Source: Aromatoleum diolicum (GTDB lineage Bacteria; Pseudomonadota; Gammaproteobacteria; Burkholderiales; Rhodocyclaceae). From it: a DNA stretch of 64,000 bases. Of the stretch, positions 10,454 to 23,811 are shown piece after piece. Position 1 is the first letter of the stretch. Every line of letters starts with the position of its first letter. The position numbers were made by a program, and so were the translations under genes. The stretch spans positions 62,001-126,000 of the forward strand of contig NZ_WTVQ01000008.1 in assembly GCF_012910955.1 (NCBI RefSeq). Direction: 5' to 3'. Under the pieces are notes generated by a model. That model had not been told where the DNA came from. It ran no database searches and saw nothing but the letters and a program-made list of their open reading frames with translations.

Positions 10454-11383
10454 CTATGCCGCGCGCGCGGCGTCGCCGAGGTCCTGCGAATCGCGGTAGG
10501 CAGCCGCCTCGGCCAGCAACCACCCGGTAAAGCGCTGCAGCGCGGGATTCGTGCTCGGCGGGTCGGGGTAAACAAGGTGGTAGCCCATCTCCGAGCGCAG
10601 CGCGATGTCGAAGGGGGCGACGAGTTCGCCCGAGGCGAGTTCGCTGAGCGCGAGAAAGCGCGGTACGAGGGCGACGCCCAGTCCCGCGCAGGCCGCTTCG
10701 ACGAGCATCGAAAAGAGATCGAAGCGCGGACCGCCCATGACGTCCACGTCCTTGATGCCGGCAACCTCGAACCAGCGCTGCCACGCGGCGTGGCGGTTGG
10801 TCTGGTGCAGCAGCGGCAGTCGCGCAAGCTCGCGCGGTTCGCGGCAGGGGTGCTGGCGCAGCAACTGCGGACTGCACACCGGGACCATCTCCTCGCCAAA
10901 CAGCGGATGCGAGATCGCACCGGGCCACACTGACGAACCGAAATGGATCGCCGCATCGAATGGCGTTTCGGTGAACACGAAAGGATCGGAGCGTGTCGTC
11001 AGGTTCACGGTGATCCCCGGATTCGCCGCGTGGAACTGCGCCAGGCGCGGAATCAGCCAGCGCGATCCGAAAGTCGGAATCACCGCGAGTTCCAGCACGT
11101 TGCGTTCGCCGCGATGCGACATCAGCGAAATCGTATTGCGTTCCAGGCGGTCCAGATCTTCGGACACGCGCTTCGCGTAGACGGCGCCGGCCTCGGTCAG
11201 CGAGATGCGTTTCTTGATCCGGTTGAAGAGCGGCACGCCCAGATAATCCTCGAGCGAGGCGATCTGCTTGCACACCGCGCTCTGCGTCAGCGACAGGGCG
11301 TCCGCCGCGCGCGTGAAATTCAGATGGCGGGCGGCAGCCTCGAATGCAACGAGTGCCTCGATGCTGGGAATGCGCCGGCGCAT
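10454..11383 (-). CDS. LysR family transcriptional regulator (GcvA-like)
   Basis: 309 residues. The N-terminal helix-turn-helix spans residues ~6-65 (ALVAFEAAARHLNFTRAADA, LTQSAVCKQI) and a periplasmic-binding-like effector domain covers ~90-295 (GSRWLIPRLAQF, FDAAIHFG, GLGVALVPRF). The frame is open 45 codons further upstream, but the ATG at 11383 has GGAGGAAG 8 bases upstream and gives the standard LysR length starting MRRRIPSIEAL. The sequence is of the GcvA/AmpR branch. It is divergent from the 62-residue ORF at 11580, its most likely target by position; a role in hut regulation is also possible because hutIG follows in the same direction after 420 bp. Confidence 0.9.
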   Translation of the reverse strand: MRRRIPSIEALVAFEAAARHLNFTRAADALSLTQSAVCKQIASLEDYLGVPLFNRIKKRISLTEAGAVYAKRVSEDLDRLERNTISLMSHRGERNVLELAVIPTFGSRWLIPRLAQFHAANPGITVNLTTRSDPFVFTETPFDAAIHFGSSVWPGAISHPLFGEEMVPVCSPQLLRQHPCREPRELARLPLLHQTNRHAAWQRWFEVAGIKDVDVMGGPRFDLFSMLVEAACAGLGVALVPRFLALSELASGELVAPFDIALRSEMGYHLVYPDPPSTNPALQRFTGWLLAEAAAYRDSQDLGDAARAA

Positions 11384-11579
11384 GGGTACTTCCTCCGAGT
11401 CATGATCTTCGTAGTTTATTTCGTTTGAGCCCGTGTTGCGCCTGCGGAACAATCCGCTCCAACGAATCGGCAATAAAACGATAAATGACGCGTTCGACGC
11501 GCAGGGAAGGCGGAGCACCGCTCCGGCAAAGCCGATTGTTTTCCTTCTTTTTCAAATCGGTCCAATCGGAGACAGCAGA

Positions 11580-11768
11580 ATGATTCCCCAGCAGCAAACA
11601 GCGATCAAAGAATTCGAATTCCTTGGCGGCAAGATCGGCGGAAAAATCGTCGGCGAGGTGGCGAGCCGTCTGAAGCGTCGTGTCGACCCGCGTTGCGAGG
11701 ATTACGACACGCAGGTCGAGGCGGAGCGGCGCGATCTCGCCGCAGTCGTCGTGCTCGGCTACAACTGA
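11580..11768 (+). CDS. Small protein of unknown function (62 aa)
   Basis: Starts with ATG at 11580 behind a GGAGA ribosome-binding site 7-8 bases upstream and encodes 62 residues beginning MIPQQQTAIKEFEFLGGKIG. The first half is glycine-spaced (GGKIGGKIVGEV) followed by a basic run (SRLKRRV) and an acidic, Cys-containing middle; no signal peptide or known domain is evident. The frame is open further upstream to 11433, but that extension lacks the ribosome-binding site. A perfect 13-bp hairpin begins right after its stop and ends 9 bases before the next gene. It is divergent from the LysR gene, which may control it. I do not recognise the family. Confidence 0.6.
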   Translation: MIPQQQTAIKEFEFLGGKIGGKIVGEVASRLKRRVDPRCEDYDTQVEAERRDLAAVVVLGYN

Positions 11769-11799
11769 GCGTTGCGGGCGCAATCCGCGCCCGCAACGC
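11769..11799 (+). terminator. Perfect 13-bp hairpin between the 62-aa ORF and the DUF3422 gene
   Basis: Left arm GCGTTGCGGGCGC (11769-11781), five-base loop AATCC, right arm GCGCCCGCAACGC (11787-11799). It starts one base after the stop of the small ORF. No T tract follows, so it may be a weak terminator, an mRNA processing/stability hairpin, or a structure limiting translation of the next gene. Confidence 0.6.
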
Positions 11800-11808
11800 C
11801 TTCCCACG

Positions 11809-13119
11809 ATGAATCTCTCAGGCAGTCTGAATCACCCGCTGCGGCTCACGCTCGCCAGCGAAATCCACTCGCGCCCCTTCATGGTGATCGCCGCGCCGGC
11901 GCGCATCTCGCACCTCGCGATCCACTGCGACGAGGACAGCGATTGGCACGACCGCACGCTGCAGTCGCTGTGCGCGCGCTTCGGCGTCGCCGGCCCGAAA
12001 GCGGGTGCGCAGCATTTTTTCCACGATTTCGGGCACTTCCGCATCAAGTGGGAGCGTCACACCGAATTCTCGACCTTCACCTTCGTCGAGCCGGGACGGC
12101 CAGGAACAGACTTCACGCAGACCGCGATGCGTCACGTGCCCGCGGACTGGCTCGAATTGCTCGGCCCCTCGGTAATCGTCGCCTCGCACATCCACGCGGA
12201 ACAGGGCGACTCGCTCGACATCGCCGACGAGCGCCTGCGCGCGATGTTCCCGGTGCCGCCGCTGGTCGGCAGCCGGGTGCTGTCGGGCGGCGAGATCTGG
12301 ACCGACTTCCAGGTCGGGCCGGACGGCTTCTCGCGCTTCCTGATCCGCGACACCGGCCTGCGCGAAGCGCAGATGGGGCGGCTGGTGCAGCGCATCTGCG
12401 AAATCGAGACCTATTTGATGATGGCGCTGCTGGCGCTGCCGCTGGCGCGCGAAAGCACCGCGCGCCTCGACCGCATCGAAGAGGACCTGAGCGGACTCGG
12501 GGCGCAGATGAGTGCGCTGGAAATCGACGGCGACGCCGAGCAGCTCCTGCGTGAAATCTCGCGTCTCGACGCGCAGATGCGCGCAATGTCGCTCAACACC
12601 GGCTACCGCTTCGGCGCCGCGCAGGCCTACTACCGCATCGTCCAGGCGCGCATTGGCGAGCTGCGGGAGCAGCGCATCGAAGGCGTACCGACGATTGGCG
12701 AGTTCATGGAACGTCGTCTCGCGCCGGCGATGGACACCTGCGTCTCGGTCGCGACGCGCCAGGAATCCCTCGTGAACAAGGTCAGCCGCTCCAACGACAT
12801 GCTGCGCACGCGCGTCAATCTCGCGCAGGAGCGGCAGAACCAGAGCGTGCTCGAAAGCCTCAGCCGCAGTGCACGCCTGCAATTGAAATTGCAGCAGGCG
12901 GTCGAGGGCCTGTCGGTGGTCGCGATCTCGTACTACGGTATCGGCCTCGCGGCCTACGCGCTGAAGGCGCTGAAGGGCGGGGGCGTCGATGTGCCGGTGG
13001 ACCTGGCAATTGGCCTCGCGCTGCCGCTGGTGTGCGTCGCCACGTGGTACGGCACGCGGCGCCTGCATGGTCGCCTGCACAAGCTCGGCGAGCACCGCAG
13101 CATCGCGGTGCCGCAGTAA
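11809..13119 (+). CDS. DUF3422 family membrane protein
   Basis: 436 residues starting MNLSGSLNHPLRL at 11809, the usual start in this family; the longer open frame to 11680 overlaps the small ORF and is Arg/Ser-rich. The N-terminal half contains conserved-looking stretches such as LASEIHSRPF and FGHFRIKWERHTEFSTFTF. Residues ~275-370 are rich in charged helical sequence, probably coiled coil. Two hydrophobic segments near the C-terminus (VVAISYYGIGLAAYALKAL and VDLAIGLALPLVCVATWYG) suggest membrane anchoring with a large cytoplasmic part. The fold resembles that of predicted CorA-like DUF3422 proteins; the function is unknown. No clear ribosome-binding site is present because the hairpin occupies that region. 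Confidence 0.85.
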   Translation: MNLSGSLNHPLRLTLASEIHSRPFMVIAAPARISHLAIHCDEDSDWHDRTLQSLCARFGVAGPKAGAQHFFHDFGHFRIKWERHTEFSTFTFVEPGRPGTDFTQTAMRHVPADWLELLGPSVIVASHIHAEQGDSLDIADERLRAMFPVPPLVGSRVLSGGEIWTDFQVGPDGFSRFLIRDTGLREAQMGRLVQRICEIETYLMMALLALPLARESTARLDRIEEDLSGLGAQMSALEIDGDAEQLLREISRLDAQMRAMSLNTGYRFGAAQAYYRIVQARIGELREQRIEGVPTIGEFMERRLAPAMDTCVSVATRQESLVNKVSRSNDMLRTRVNLAQERQNQSVLESLSRSARLQLKLQQAVEGLSVVAISYYGIGLAAYALKALKGGGVDVPVDLAIGLALPLVCVATWYGTRRLHGRLHKLGEHRSIAVPQ

Positions 13120-13213
13120 GGGAAAAAAGGCGCGGCTCCTGGCGCCAGGAATGGCGTCGCCACAGGTGCGCAGCGCTTGACATTCCGCACGTGTGCCGTC
13201 GACGGGGCAGGCC

Positions 13214-14272
13214 TCAGTCGCCGGCCGGCGCTCCGCCGACGATTCGCTCGCGGAAGCCGCTCGGCGACTCCCCGGTCCACTGCCGGAACGCGCGCGCAAA
13301 ACTCTTCTCGTTGCGAAACCCGACCGCCAGCGCGATCTGCTTGACCGGCCGGTTGGTGCGGTTGAGCAGCTCGACCGCGCGCTCGCGCCGCGCTTCGTCC
13401 TTCAATTGCTGCAGCGACGCCCCTTCCTCGTCCAGTTGACGGTGCAGCGTGCGCGGCGACAGGTGCAGTCGCTCGGCGAGCGTGTCAGCGGTCGCGCCTT
13501 CGTCGATGCGCTCGCGCAGAAGGTGGCGCACGCGCTGCACCAGCAGGCGGTCGCGGCGGTACTGCAGCACCGTCAGCGGCAGCGCGCGCCGCAGCATCTG
13601 GCGCAGTGCGGCTTCGTCGCGCCGCAGCGGCAGGCGCAGGTACTGCGCGTCGAAAGTGATTCCCGCCTGTTCGGCATCGAAATGCACCGGCCCCTGGAAC
13701 AGCAGCGGATAGACGCTGCGATGCGGCGGCGGCGGGAAGGGGAAGCGCGCTGCGAGCAGCGTGATGCGCGAATCGATCGCCCAGCAGGCGTAGCCGAGCA
13801 GATAGCGCAGGAGCGTGACGAGGCAGAACTCGTGCATCTCCCCGAGGTAGCGGCGCACCTCGATGCGGATGTTCGCGACCGCCTCGTCCGCGTCGAGGCG
13901 CAGCACGATGTCGTCGGTCAGCAGGCGGTGATGGCGGCACCAGCGCTTCAGCGCGACGCCGAGATCCGGTGAGCTCAGCGACGCGCGGCATAGCATGCCG
14001 TAGCTGCCCCACGGCAGGCGGCGCGAAAACCAGCCAAGCGCCTCGTCATCGAGCTCCTGCATGGCGATGCCGGACATGATTTCCATCTGCGCCGCGGTCA
14101 CGCGCGCATCCGGGTTCTCCAGCGCTGCCTGCGGAATCTGCGCCTGGCGCAATGCGTTGGCAGGATTGATCCCGTAGCGACGGTAGGCCGCGACGATCGC
14201 ACGAATGAAAGCGATTGGCGTCGCGGCGGGGCCGCGCGTGGGGTCGGCGACGGAAGGGAGCGGGGCAGCCAT
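13214..14272 (-). CDS. AraC family transcriptional regulator
   Basis: 352 residues. Residues ~20-220 match the arabinose-binding-like N-terminal domain of OruR/ArgR-type AraC proteins, and residues ~255-345 form the double helix-turn-helix (ADTLAERLHLSPRTLHRQL, PVKQIALAVGFRNEKSFARAFRQWTG). It is divergent from the isovaleryl-CoA dehydrogenase gene across a 163-bp gap, so it is probably the local activator of the liu-type operon; the effector is unknown. A perfect 14-bp palindrome TCCTGGCGCCAGGA lies at 13137-13150 in the gap with the convergent DUF3422 gene and may be a shared transcription end. Confidence 0.9.
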   Translation of the reverse strand: MAAPLPSVADPTRGPAATPIAFIRAIVAAYRRYGINPANALRQAQIPQAALENPDARVTAAQMEIMSGIAMQELDDEALGWFSRRLPWGSYGMLCRASLSSPDLGVALKRWCRHHRLLTDDIVLRLDADEAVANIRIEVRRYLGEMHEFCLVTLLRYLLGYACWAIDSRITLLAARFPFPPPPHRSVYPLLFQGPVHFDAEQAGITFDAQYLRLPLRRDEAALRQMLRRALPLTVLQYRRDRLLVQRVRHLLRERIDEGATADTLAERLHLSPRTLHRQLDEEGASLQQLKDEARRERAVELLNRTNRPVKQIALAVGFRNEKSFARAFRQWTGESPSGFRERIVGGAPAGD

Positions 14273-14435
14273 CGGCGCATGATAAAAGCCTTGGCAGGAT
14301 TTGCAACCATCTTGGCGCCCGATGCGTCCCCCGCGGGCCTACCCTTATATGGTTACGACGTTCCGCGGCTACAGGTCTAAGCTTTAGCGGCGGACGTCCC
14401 GAATACCAATACGATCGAAGAACGAGGAGACCCAG

Positions 14436-15608
14436 ATGAATATTCCGAGCTTGAACTTCAACCACGGCGAAACGCTCGATGCGCTGCGCGATGCGGTGCG
14501 CGACTTTGCGCAGAACGAGATCGCTCCGCGCGCGGCCGAGATCGACCGCGTCAACGAGTTCCCTGCCGACCTGTGGAAGAAGTTCGGCGACATGGGCCTG
14601 CTCGGCATGACCGTTGAAGAAGAGTACGGCGGCACCGGCATGGGTTACCTCGCACACATCATCGCGCTCGAGGAAATCTCGCGCGCGTCGGCCTCGGTCG
14701 GCCTGTCCTACGGCGCGCACTCGAACCTGTGCGTGAACCAGATCCGCCGCAACGGCAACGCCGCGCAAAAGCAGAAATACCTGCCCAAGCTGATCTCCGG
14801 CGAGCACGTCGGCGCGCTGGCGATGAGCGAGCCGAACGCCGGCTCCGACGTCGTGTCGATGAAGCTGCGCGCCGACAAGAAGGGCGACCGCTACGTGCTC
14901 AATGGCGCCAAGATGTGGATCACCAACGGTGGCGATGCCGATACGCTGGTCGTGTACGCCAAGACCGATGTCGACGCCGGGCCGAGAGGTGTCACCGCCT
15001 TCCTCATCGAGAAGGGCATGAAGGGCTTCTCGCACGGCACGCACCTCGACAAGCTGGGCATGCGCGGCTCGAACACCTACCCGCTGTTTTTCGACGACTG
15101 CGAAGTCCCGGAAGAGAACGTGCTCGGCGAGGTCGGCGGTGGCGTCAGGGTGCTGATGAGTGGCCTCGACTACGAGCGCACGGTGCTGTGCGGAGGCCCG
15201 CTGGGCATCATGGCGGCGTGCATGGACGTGGTGGTCCCTTACCTGCATGATCGCAAGCAGTTCGGCCAGAGCATCGGCGAATTCCAGCTGATGCAGGGCA
15301 AGGTCGCCGACATGTATTCGATCTGGAGCGCGAGCCGCGCCTATGTGTATGCGGTGGGCCAGGCCTGCGACCGTACGGACCACTCGCGCACGCTACGCAA
15401 GGACGCCGCCGGCGCGATCCTGTATTCGGCCGAGAAGGCGACGTGGATGGCGGGCGAGGCGATCCAGGCGCTGGGCGGTGTCGGCTACACCAACGAATAC
15501 GCCACCGGCCGCCTGTGGCGCGACGCGAAGCTGTACGAGATCGGCGCCGGCACCAGCGAAATCCGCCGCATGCTGATCGGTCGCGAACTCTTCGCGGAGA
15601 CGATGTGA
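14436..15608 (+). CDS. liuA: Isovaleryl-CoA dehydrogenase
   Basis: 390 residues, an FAD-dependent acyl-CoA dehydrogenase. It oxidises isovaleryl-CoA to 3-methylcrotonyl-CoA in leucine breakdown, passing electrons to ETF. Visible motifs: [15 protein letters not shown] near 128 (FAD/substrate), [17 protein letters not shown] near 161, and [16 protein letters not shown] near 242, where Glu247 is at the catalytic-base position characteristic of isovaleryl-CoA dehydrogenases; [12 protein letters not shown] and [16 protein letters not shown] close the C-terminal helical domain. AGGAGA lies upstream of the ATG. Its TGA overlaps the ATG of the next gene (TGATG), giving translational coupling with the carboxylase beta subunit. 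Confidence 0.93.
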   Translation: MNIPSLNFNHGETLDALRDAVRDFAQNEIAPRAAEIDRVNEFPADLWKKFGDMGLLGMTVEEEYGGTGMGYLAHIIALEEISRASASVGLSYGAHSNLCVNQIRRNGNAAQKQKYLPKLISGEHVGALAMSEPNAGSDVVSMKLRADKKGDRYVLNGAKMWITNGGDADTLVVYAKTDVDAGPRGVTAFLIEKGMKGFSHGTHLDKLGMRGSNTYPLFFDDCEVPEENVLGEVGGGVRVLMSGLDYERTVLCGGPLGIMAACMDVVVPYLHDRKQFGQSIGEFQLMQGKVADMYSIWSASRAYVYAVGQACDRTDHSRTLRKDAAGAILYSAEKATWMAGEAIQALGGVGYTNEYATGRLWRDAKLYEIGAGTSEIRRMLIGRELFAETM

Positions 15609-17215
15609 TGAGCGTCATCAAATCCTCGATCAACACGCGCAGTCCCGAGTTCCAGTCCAACGCGGCGGCGCTGCGCGGCCTGGTGGCGGATCTGCGTGAA
15701 AAGGCGGCGGAAGTCGCGCTGGGTGGCGGCACCTCGGCGTGCGAGAAGCACACCGCGCGCGGCAAGCTGCTGCCGCGCGACCGGGTCAATCATCTGCTCG
15801 ACCCCGGCACGCCCTTCCTCGAAGTCGGCCAGCTCGCCGCCTATGGCATGTACGACGGCGACGCCCCCTCGGCCGGCGTCATCACCGGCATCGGCCGCGT
15901 CAAGGGCATCGAATGCATGATCGTCGCCAATGACGCGACGGTGAAGGGCGGCAGCTATTTCCCGATGACGGTGAAGAAGCACCTGCGCGCGCAGGAAATC
16001 GCGCAGATGAACAATCTGCCGTGTGTCTATCTCGTGGATTCCGGCGGCGCCAACCTGCCTACGCAGGACGAGGTCTTCCCCGATCGCGAACACTTCGGCC
16101 GCATCTTCTTCAACCAGGCCAACATGAGCGCGCAGGGCATCCCGCAGATCGCGGTCGTGATGGGCTCGTGCACCGCCGGCGGCGCCTATGTGCCGGCGAT
16201 GAGCGACGAAGCGGTGATCGTCAAGAACCAGGGCACGATCTTCCTCGGCGGCCCCCCGCTGGTGAAAGCGGCGACCGGCGAGGTCGTCACCGCCGAAGAC
16301 CTCGGCGGCGGCGACGTGCATACGCGCGTCTCGGGCGTGGCGGACCACCTTGCCGAGAACGACGCCCATGCCCTGTACATCGCGCGGCGCATCGTTTCCA
16401 ATCTGAACCGCGTCAAGCCGGTCGGCATGCAGCTCGGCGTCGGCGAGGAACCGCTGTACGACCCCGAGGAACTCTACGGCATCATCCCCAACGACAGCCG
16501 CAAGCCCTACGACGTGCGCGAAGTCATCGCCCGCGTCGTCGATGGCTCGCGCTTCGACGAGTTCAAGCCGCGCTACGGCACCACGCTCGTCACCGGCTTC
16601 GCCCAGCTCTACGGCTACCCGGTCGGCATCGTCGCGAACAACGGCATCCTGTTCGGCGAATCCGCACAGAAGGGCGCGCATTTCGTCGAACTGTGCGCCC
16701 AGCGCGGCATCCCGCTGATTTTCCTGCAGAACATCACCGGCTTCATGGTCGGGCGCAAGTACGAAAACGGCGGCATCGCCAAGGACGGCGCGAAGATGGT
16801 CACCGCGGTCGCCACCGCGCAGGTGCCGAAGCTCACGATGATCATCGGCGGCAGTTTCGGCGCCGGCAACTACGGCATGTGCGGCCGTGCCTACAGCCCG
16901 CGCTTCCTGTGGATGTGGCCCAACAGCCGCATCTCGGTGATGGGCGGCGAGCAGGCCGCGAGCGTGCTCGCGACGGTGCGCCGCGACGGCATCGAAGCGA
17001 AGGGCGGCAACTGGAGCAAGGACGACGAAGAAGCCTTCCGTGCGCCGATCCGCGAACAATACGAAGTGCAGGGCCACCCCTACTACGCCACCGCGCGCCT
17101 GTGGGACGACGGTGTCATCGATCCGGCGCAGAGCCGCCGCGTGCTCGGCCTGTCGCTGTCGGCGACGCTCAACGCGCCGATTCCGCAGACGAAGTTCGGC
17201 CTGTTCCGGATGTAA
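15608..17215 (+). CDS. liuB: Methylcrotonyl-CoA carboxylase, carboxyltransferase (beta) subunit
   Basis: 535 residues, the standard length. It transfers the carboxyl group from biotin to 3-methylcrotonyl-CoA, giving 3-methylglutaconyl-CoA, together with the biotin-bearing alpha subunit. The two crotonase-like carboxyltransferase halves are visible: [20 protein letters not shown] and [16 protein letters not shown] in the N-terminal half; [33 protein letters not shown] and [20 protein letters not shown] in the C-terminal half. The ATG at 15608 shares bases with the stop of liuA. The frame is open further upstream inside liuA but this is not credible. The alpha subunit follows after 13 bases. 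Confidence 0.94.
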   Translation: MSVIKSSINTRSPEFQSNAAALRGLVADLREKAAEVALGGGTSACEKHTARGKLLPRDRVNHLLDPGTPFLEVGQLAAYGMYDGDAPSAGVITGIGRVKGIECMIVANDATVKGGSYFPMTVKKHLRAQEIAQMNNLPCVYLVDSGGANLPTQDEVFPDREHFGRIFFNQANMSAQGIPQIAVVMGSCTAGGAYVPAMSDEAVIVKNQGTIFLGGPPLVKAATGEVVTAEDLGGGDVHTRVSGVADHLAENDAHALYIARRIVSNLNRVKPVGMQLGVGEEPLYDPEELYGIIPNDSRKPYDVREVIARVVDGSRFDEFKPRYGTTLVTGFAQLYGYPVGIVANNGILFGESAQKGAHFVELCAQRGIPLIFLQNITGFMVGRKYENGGIAKDGAKMVTAVATAQVPKLTMIIGGSFGAGNYGMCGRAYSPRFLWMWPNSRISVMGGEQAASVLATVRRDGIEAKGGNWSKDDEEAFRAPIREQYEVQGHPYYATARLWDDGVIDPAQSRRVLGLSLSATLNAPIPQTKFGLFRM

Positions 17216-17228
17216 GGGGGGAGACAGC

Positions 17229-19232
<2,004 letters not shown>

Positions 19233-19373
19233 GGGGGCTCATCGCAGCCCGCAGCGGTGACCAGCGCGACGTCTGCGCGGGCGCCGTTGCGCCTTGTCAC
19301 GCCCGTCATCCGCAGTCGGGGCGGGCGTGCGAAAAACAAGATCCAGACAGATACGAGAATGGAGAGAGACATC

Positions 19374-21062
19374 ATGACCCAGTCGAGCTACGTCCACGGC
19401 GCATCCGACAAGCCGCTGATCGGCCAGACCATCGGGCGCTTCTTCGACGAGGCCTGTGCGCGCCACGCGGCACGCGAAGCCCTCGTCGTGCGCCACCAGA
19501 ACCTGCGTCTGAGCTATGCGGCGCTGAAGCAGCGCGTCGATGCCCTGGCGTGCAGCCTGATGCGCCTGGGCCTCAAGCGCGGCGAGCGCGTCGGCATCTG
19601 GTCGCAGAACAACGTCGAATGGGCGCTGACCCAGTTCGCCACTGCCAAGGCCGGCCTCGTGCTGGTGAACATCAACCCCGCCTACCGCCGCTCGGAGCTC
19701 GAATACGCGCTGAACAAGGTCGGCTGCCGCGCGCTGATCATGTCGCCGGCCTTCAAGACCAGCAATTACCTCGAAATGCTCGGCGATCTCGCGCCGGAAC
19801 TGGCGCAGACCGAAGCCGGCAAGCTGCAGGCCGCAAAGCTCCCGTCGCTTGAGATCGTCGTCCGCATGGGCGCCGAGCGGACGCACGGGATGCTGAGCTT
19901 CGACGACCTGCTGCACGCGCCCTCCCGCGACGAACTCGATGCGCTCGAGGCGCTCGGTGATGAGCTGCAGTTCGACGACCCGATCAACATCCAGTTCACC
20001 TCCGGCACCACCGGCCAGCCCAAGGGCGCGACGCTGTCGCACCACAACATCCTCAACAACGGCTTCTTCGTCGGCGAGGCAATCCGCCTCGTCGAAGGCG
20101 ACCGCGTGTGCGTCCCGGTGCCGCTGTACCACTGCTTCGGCATGGTCATGGGCAATCTTGGCTGTCTCACGCACGGCGCGACGATGGTCTATCCGGCCGA
20201 AGCCTTCGAACCGCTCGCGGTGCTCGAAACGCTGGCCGAGGAACGCTGCACGGCGACCTACGGCGTGCCGACGATGTTCATCGCGATGCTCGACCACCCG
20301 CGCTTCGCGGAATTCGACCTGTCGCGCCTGCGCACCGGCATCATGGCGGGCAGCCCGTGCCCGATCGAGGTCATGAAGCGCGTCATCGACAAGATGAACA
20401 TGCGCGAAGTCACGATCGCCTACGGCATGACCGAAACCTCGCCGGTGAGCTTCCAGAGCGGCACCGACGACCCGATCGACCGCCGCGTATCAACCGTCGG
20501 CCGCGTCCAGCCGCACCTGGAAGTGAAGATCGTCGACACCGAAGGCCGCGTCGTGCCGCGTGGCACCCCCGGCGAGCTGTGTACGCGTGGCTACTCGGTG
20601 ATGCTCGGCTACTGGGAAGACGAGGCCAAGACGCGCGAAGCGATCGACGTCGGCGGCTGGATGCACACCGGCGACCTTGCGACGATCGACGACGAGGGTT
20701 TCTGCAACATCGTCGGTCGCATCAAGGACATGGTCATCCGCGGCGGCGAGAACCTGTACCCGCGCGAGATCGAGGAATTCCTCTACCGCCATCCGAAGAT
20801 CCTCGACGTGCAGGTCGTCGGCGTGCCGGACCAGAAATACGGCGAGGAGCTGTGCGCGTGGGTCATCGTGCGCGAAGGGCAGTCGCTCACCGAAGCCGAG
20901 GTCCGGGACTTCTGCCAGGGTCAGATCGCGCACTACAAGGTGCCGCGCTACATTCGCTTCGTCGACAGCTTCCCGATGACCGTCACCGGCAAGATCCAGA
21001 AATTCCAGATCCGCGAGCAGATGAAGCGCGAACTGGGGCTGGACGAAGCAAAGACCGCCTGA
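19374..21062 (+). CDS. Acyl-CoA synthetase (AMP-binding, FadD-like)
   Basis: 562 residues of the adenylate-forming ligase family. P-loop-like motif [16 protein letters not shown] near residue 205, [13 protein letters not shown] near 345, [16 protein letters not shown] near 427 and the hinge/C-terminal catalytic lysine in [13 protein letters not shown] near 540. It activates a medium or branched carboxylic acid with ATP and CoA, plausibly supplying isovaleryl-CoA or another substrate to the preceding dehydrogenase and carboxylase. Two in-frame ATGs are possible (19359 and 19374); GGAGAGAG lies 6 bases before the second, which is chosen. It follows liuD by 141 bp in the same direction. Confidence 0.9.
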   Translation: MTQSSYVHGASDKPLIGQTIGRFFDEACARHAAREALVVRHQNLRLSYAALKQRVDALACSLMRLGLKRGERVGIWSQNNVEWALTQFATAKAGLVLVNINPAYRRSELEYALNKVGCRALIMSPAFKTSNYLEMLGDLAPELAQTEAGKLQAAKLPSLEIVVRMGAERTHGMLSFDDLLHAPSRDELDALEALGDELQFDDPINIQFTSGTTGQPKGATLSHHNILNNGFFVGEAIRLVEGDRVCVPVPLYHCFGMVMGNLGCLTHGATMVYPAEAFEPLAVLETLAEERCTATYGVPTMFIAMLDHPRFAEFDLSRLRTGIMAGSPCPIEVMKRVIDKMNMREVTIAYGMTETSPVSFQSGTDDPIDRRVSTVGRVQPHLEVKIVDTEGRVVPRGTPGELCTRGYSVMLGYWEDEAKTREAIDVGGWMHTGDLATIDDEGFCNIVGRIKDMVIRGGENLYPREIEEFLYRHPKILDVQVVGVPDQKYGEELCAWVIVREGQSLTEAEVRDFCQGQIAHYKVPRYIRFVDSFPMTVTGKIQKFQIREQMKRELGLDEAKTA

Positions 21063-21081
21063 GCGGCGAGGAGAGGGGCAC

Positions 21082-21756
21082 ATGATCACGCTCTACCACT
21101 GCATCAGCGCGCGCTCGTTCCGGCCGCTGTGGATGCTCGAAGAACTTGGCCTGCCGTATGCGCTGAAGGTGCTGCCGTTTCCGCCGCGGCTCGAAGCGCA
21201 ACAGTACCTCGAGGTCAATGCCCTCGGCACGATCCCGGCGTTCTGCGACGGCGCCACGCGCATGACGGAGTCGGCGGCGATCTGCCACTACCTCGCTGCC
21301 CGGCATTCGCCCGGCGGGCTCAACGTCGAAACCGACGAGCCCGATTTCGGCGCCTACCTGAACTACCTGCACTTCGGCGAGGCGACACTCACCTTCCCGC
21401 AGACGCTGGTCCTGCGCTACGCCCGCTTCGAGCCGCCGGAACGGCGCCAGCCCCAGGTCGCCGAAGACTACGCGAGATGGTTCCTGTCGCGCCTGCGCAC
21501 GCTCGAGCCGCTGCTCGAAAAGCAGGAGTTCCTGTGCGCCGGGCGCTTCACCGCCGCCGACGTGTCGGTCGGCTACGCGCTGATGCTCGCCGACGACATC
21601 GGGCTCAAGGAGCGCTTCAAGCCCGCGGTGCTCGCCTATTGGCAGCGCCTGCAGGCGCGCGAAGCCTATCAGCGGGCGCTCGCCGCGCAACAGCGCGCTG
21701 CGGTCGAGCAGGGCGTGCCGCCACACTCGGTCGCGCAGGCGACCGGCCCGTTCTGA
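21082..21756 (+). CDS. Glutathione S-transferase family protein
   Basis: 224 residues. An N-terminal thioredoxin-fold domain (residues 1-75: [46 protein letters not shown]) and an all-helical C-terminal domain ([20 protein letters not shown] near 152) are typical of GSTs. Ser11/Arg12 at the N-terminal helix is where the catalytic Ser/Tyr sits in related enzymes. GAGGAGAGGGG precedes the ATG. It is 19 bp after the acyl-CoA synthetase and 19 bp before acetoacetyl-CoA synthetase, so it is in the same operon; the substrate is not evident, and a maleylacetoacetate-isomerase-like role is only a possibility. Confidence 0.87.
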   Translation: MITLYHCISARSFRPLWMLEELGLPYALKVLPFPPRLEAQQYLEVNALGTIPAFCDGATRMTESAAICHYLAARHSPGGLNVETDEPDFGAYLNYLHFGEATLTFPQTLVLRYARFEPPERRQPQVAEDYARWFLSRLRTLEPLLEKQEFLCAGRFTAADVSVGYALMLADDIGLKERFKPAVLAYWQRLQAREAYQRALAAQQRAAVEQGVPPHSVAQATGPF

Positions 21757-21775
21757 ACGAGGAGACACAAGGAAA

Positions 21776-23764
<1,989 letters not shown>

Positions 23765-23772
23765 AGCAGGTG

Positions 23773-23803
23773 CGGCGCGGCGGGCGTCACGCTCCCCGCG
23801 CCG
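23773..23803. terminator. Bidirectional hairpin between aacS and guaD
   Basis: CGGCGCGG (23773-23780) pairs with CCGCGCCG (23796-23803) around a 15-base loop, in the 47-bp gap between two convergent genes. There is no T tract, so the call rests on position and stem strength. Confidence 0.45.
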
Positions 23804-23811
23804 TGCTCGAG

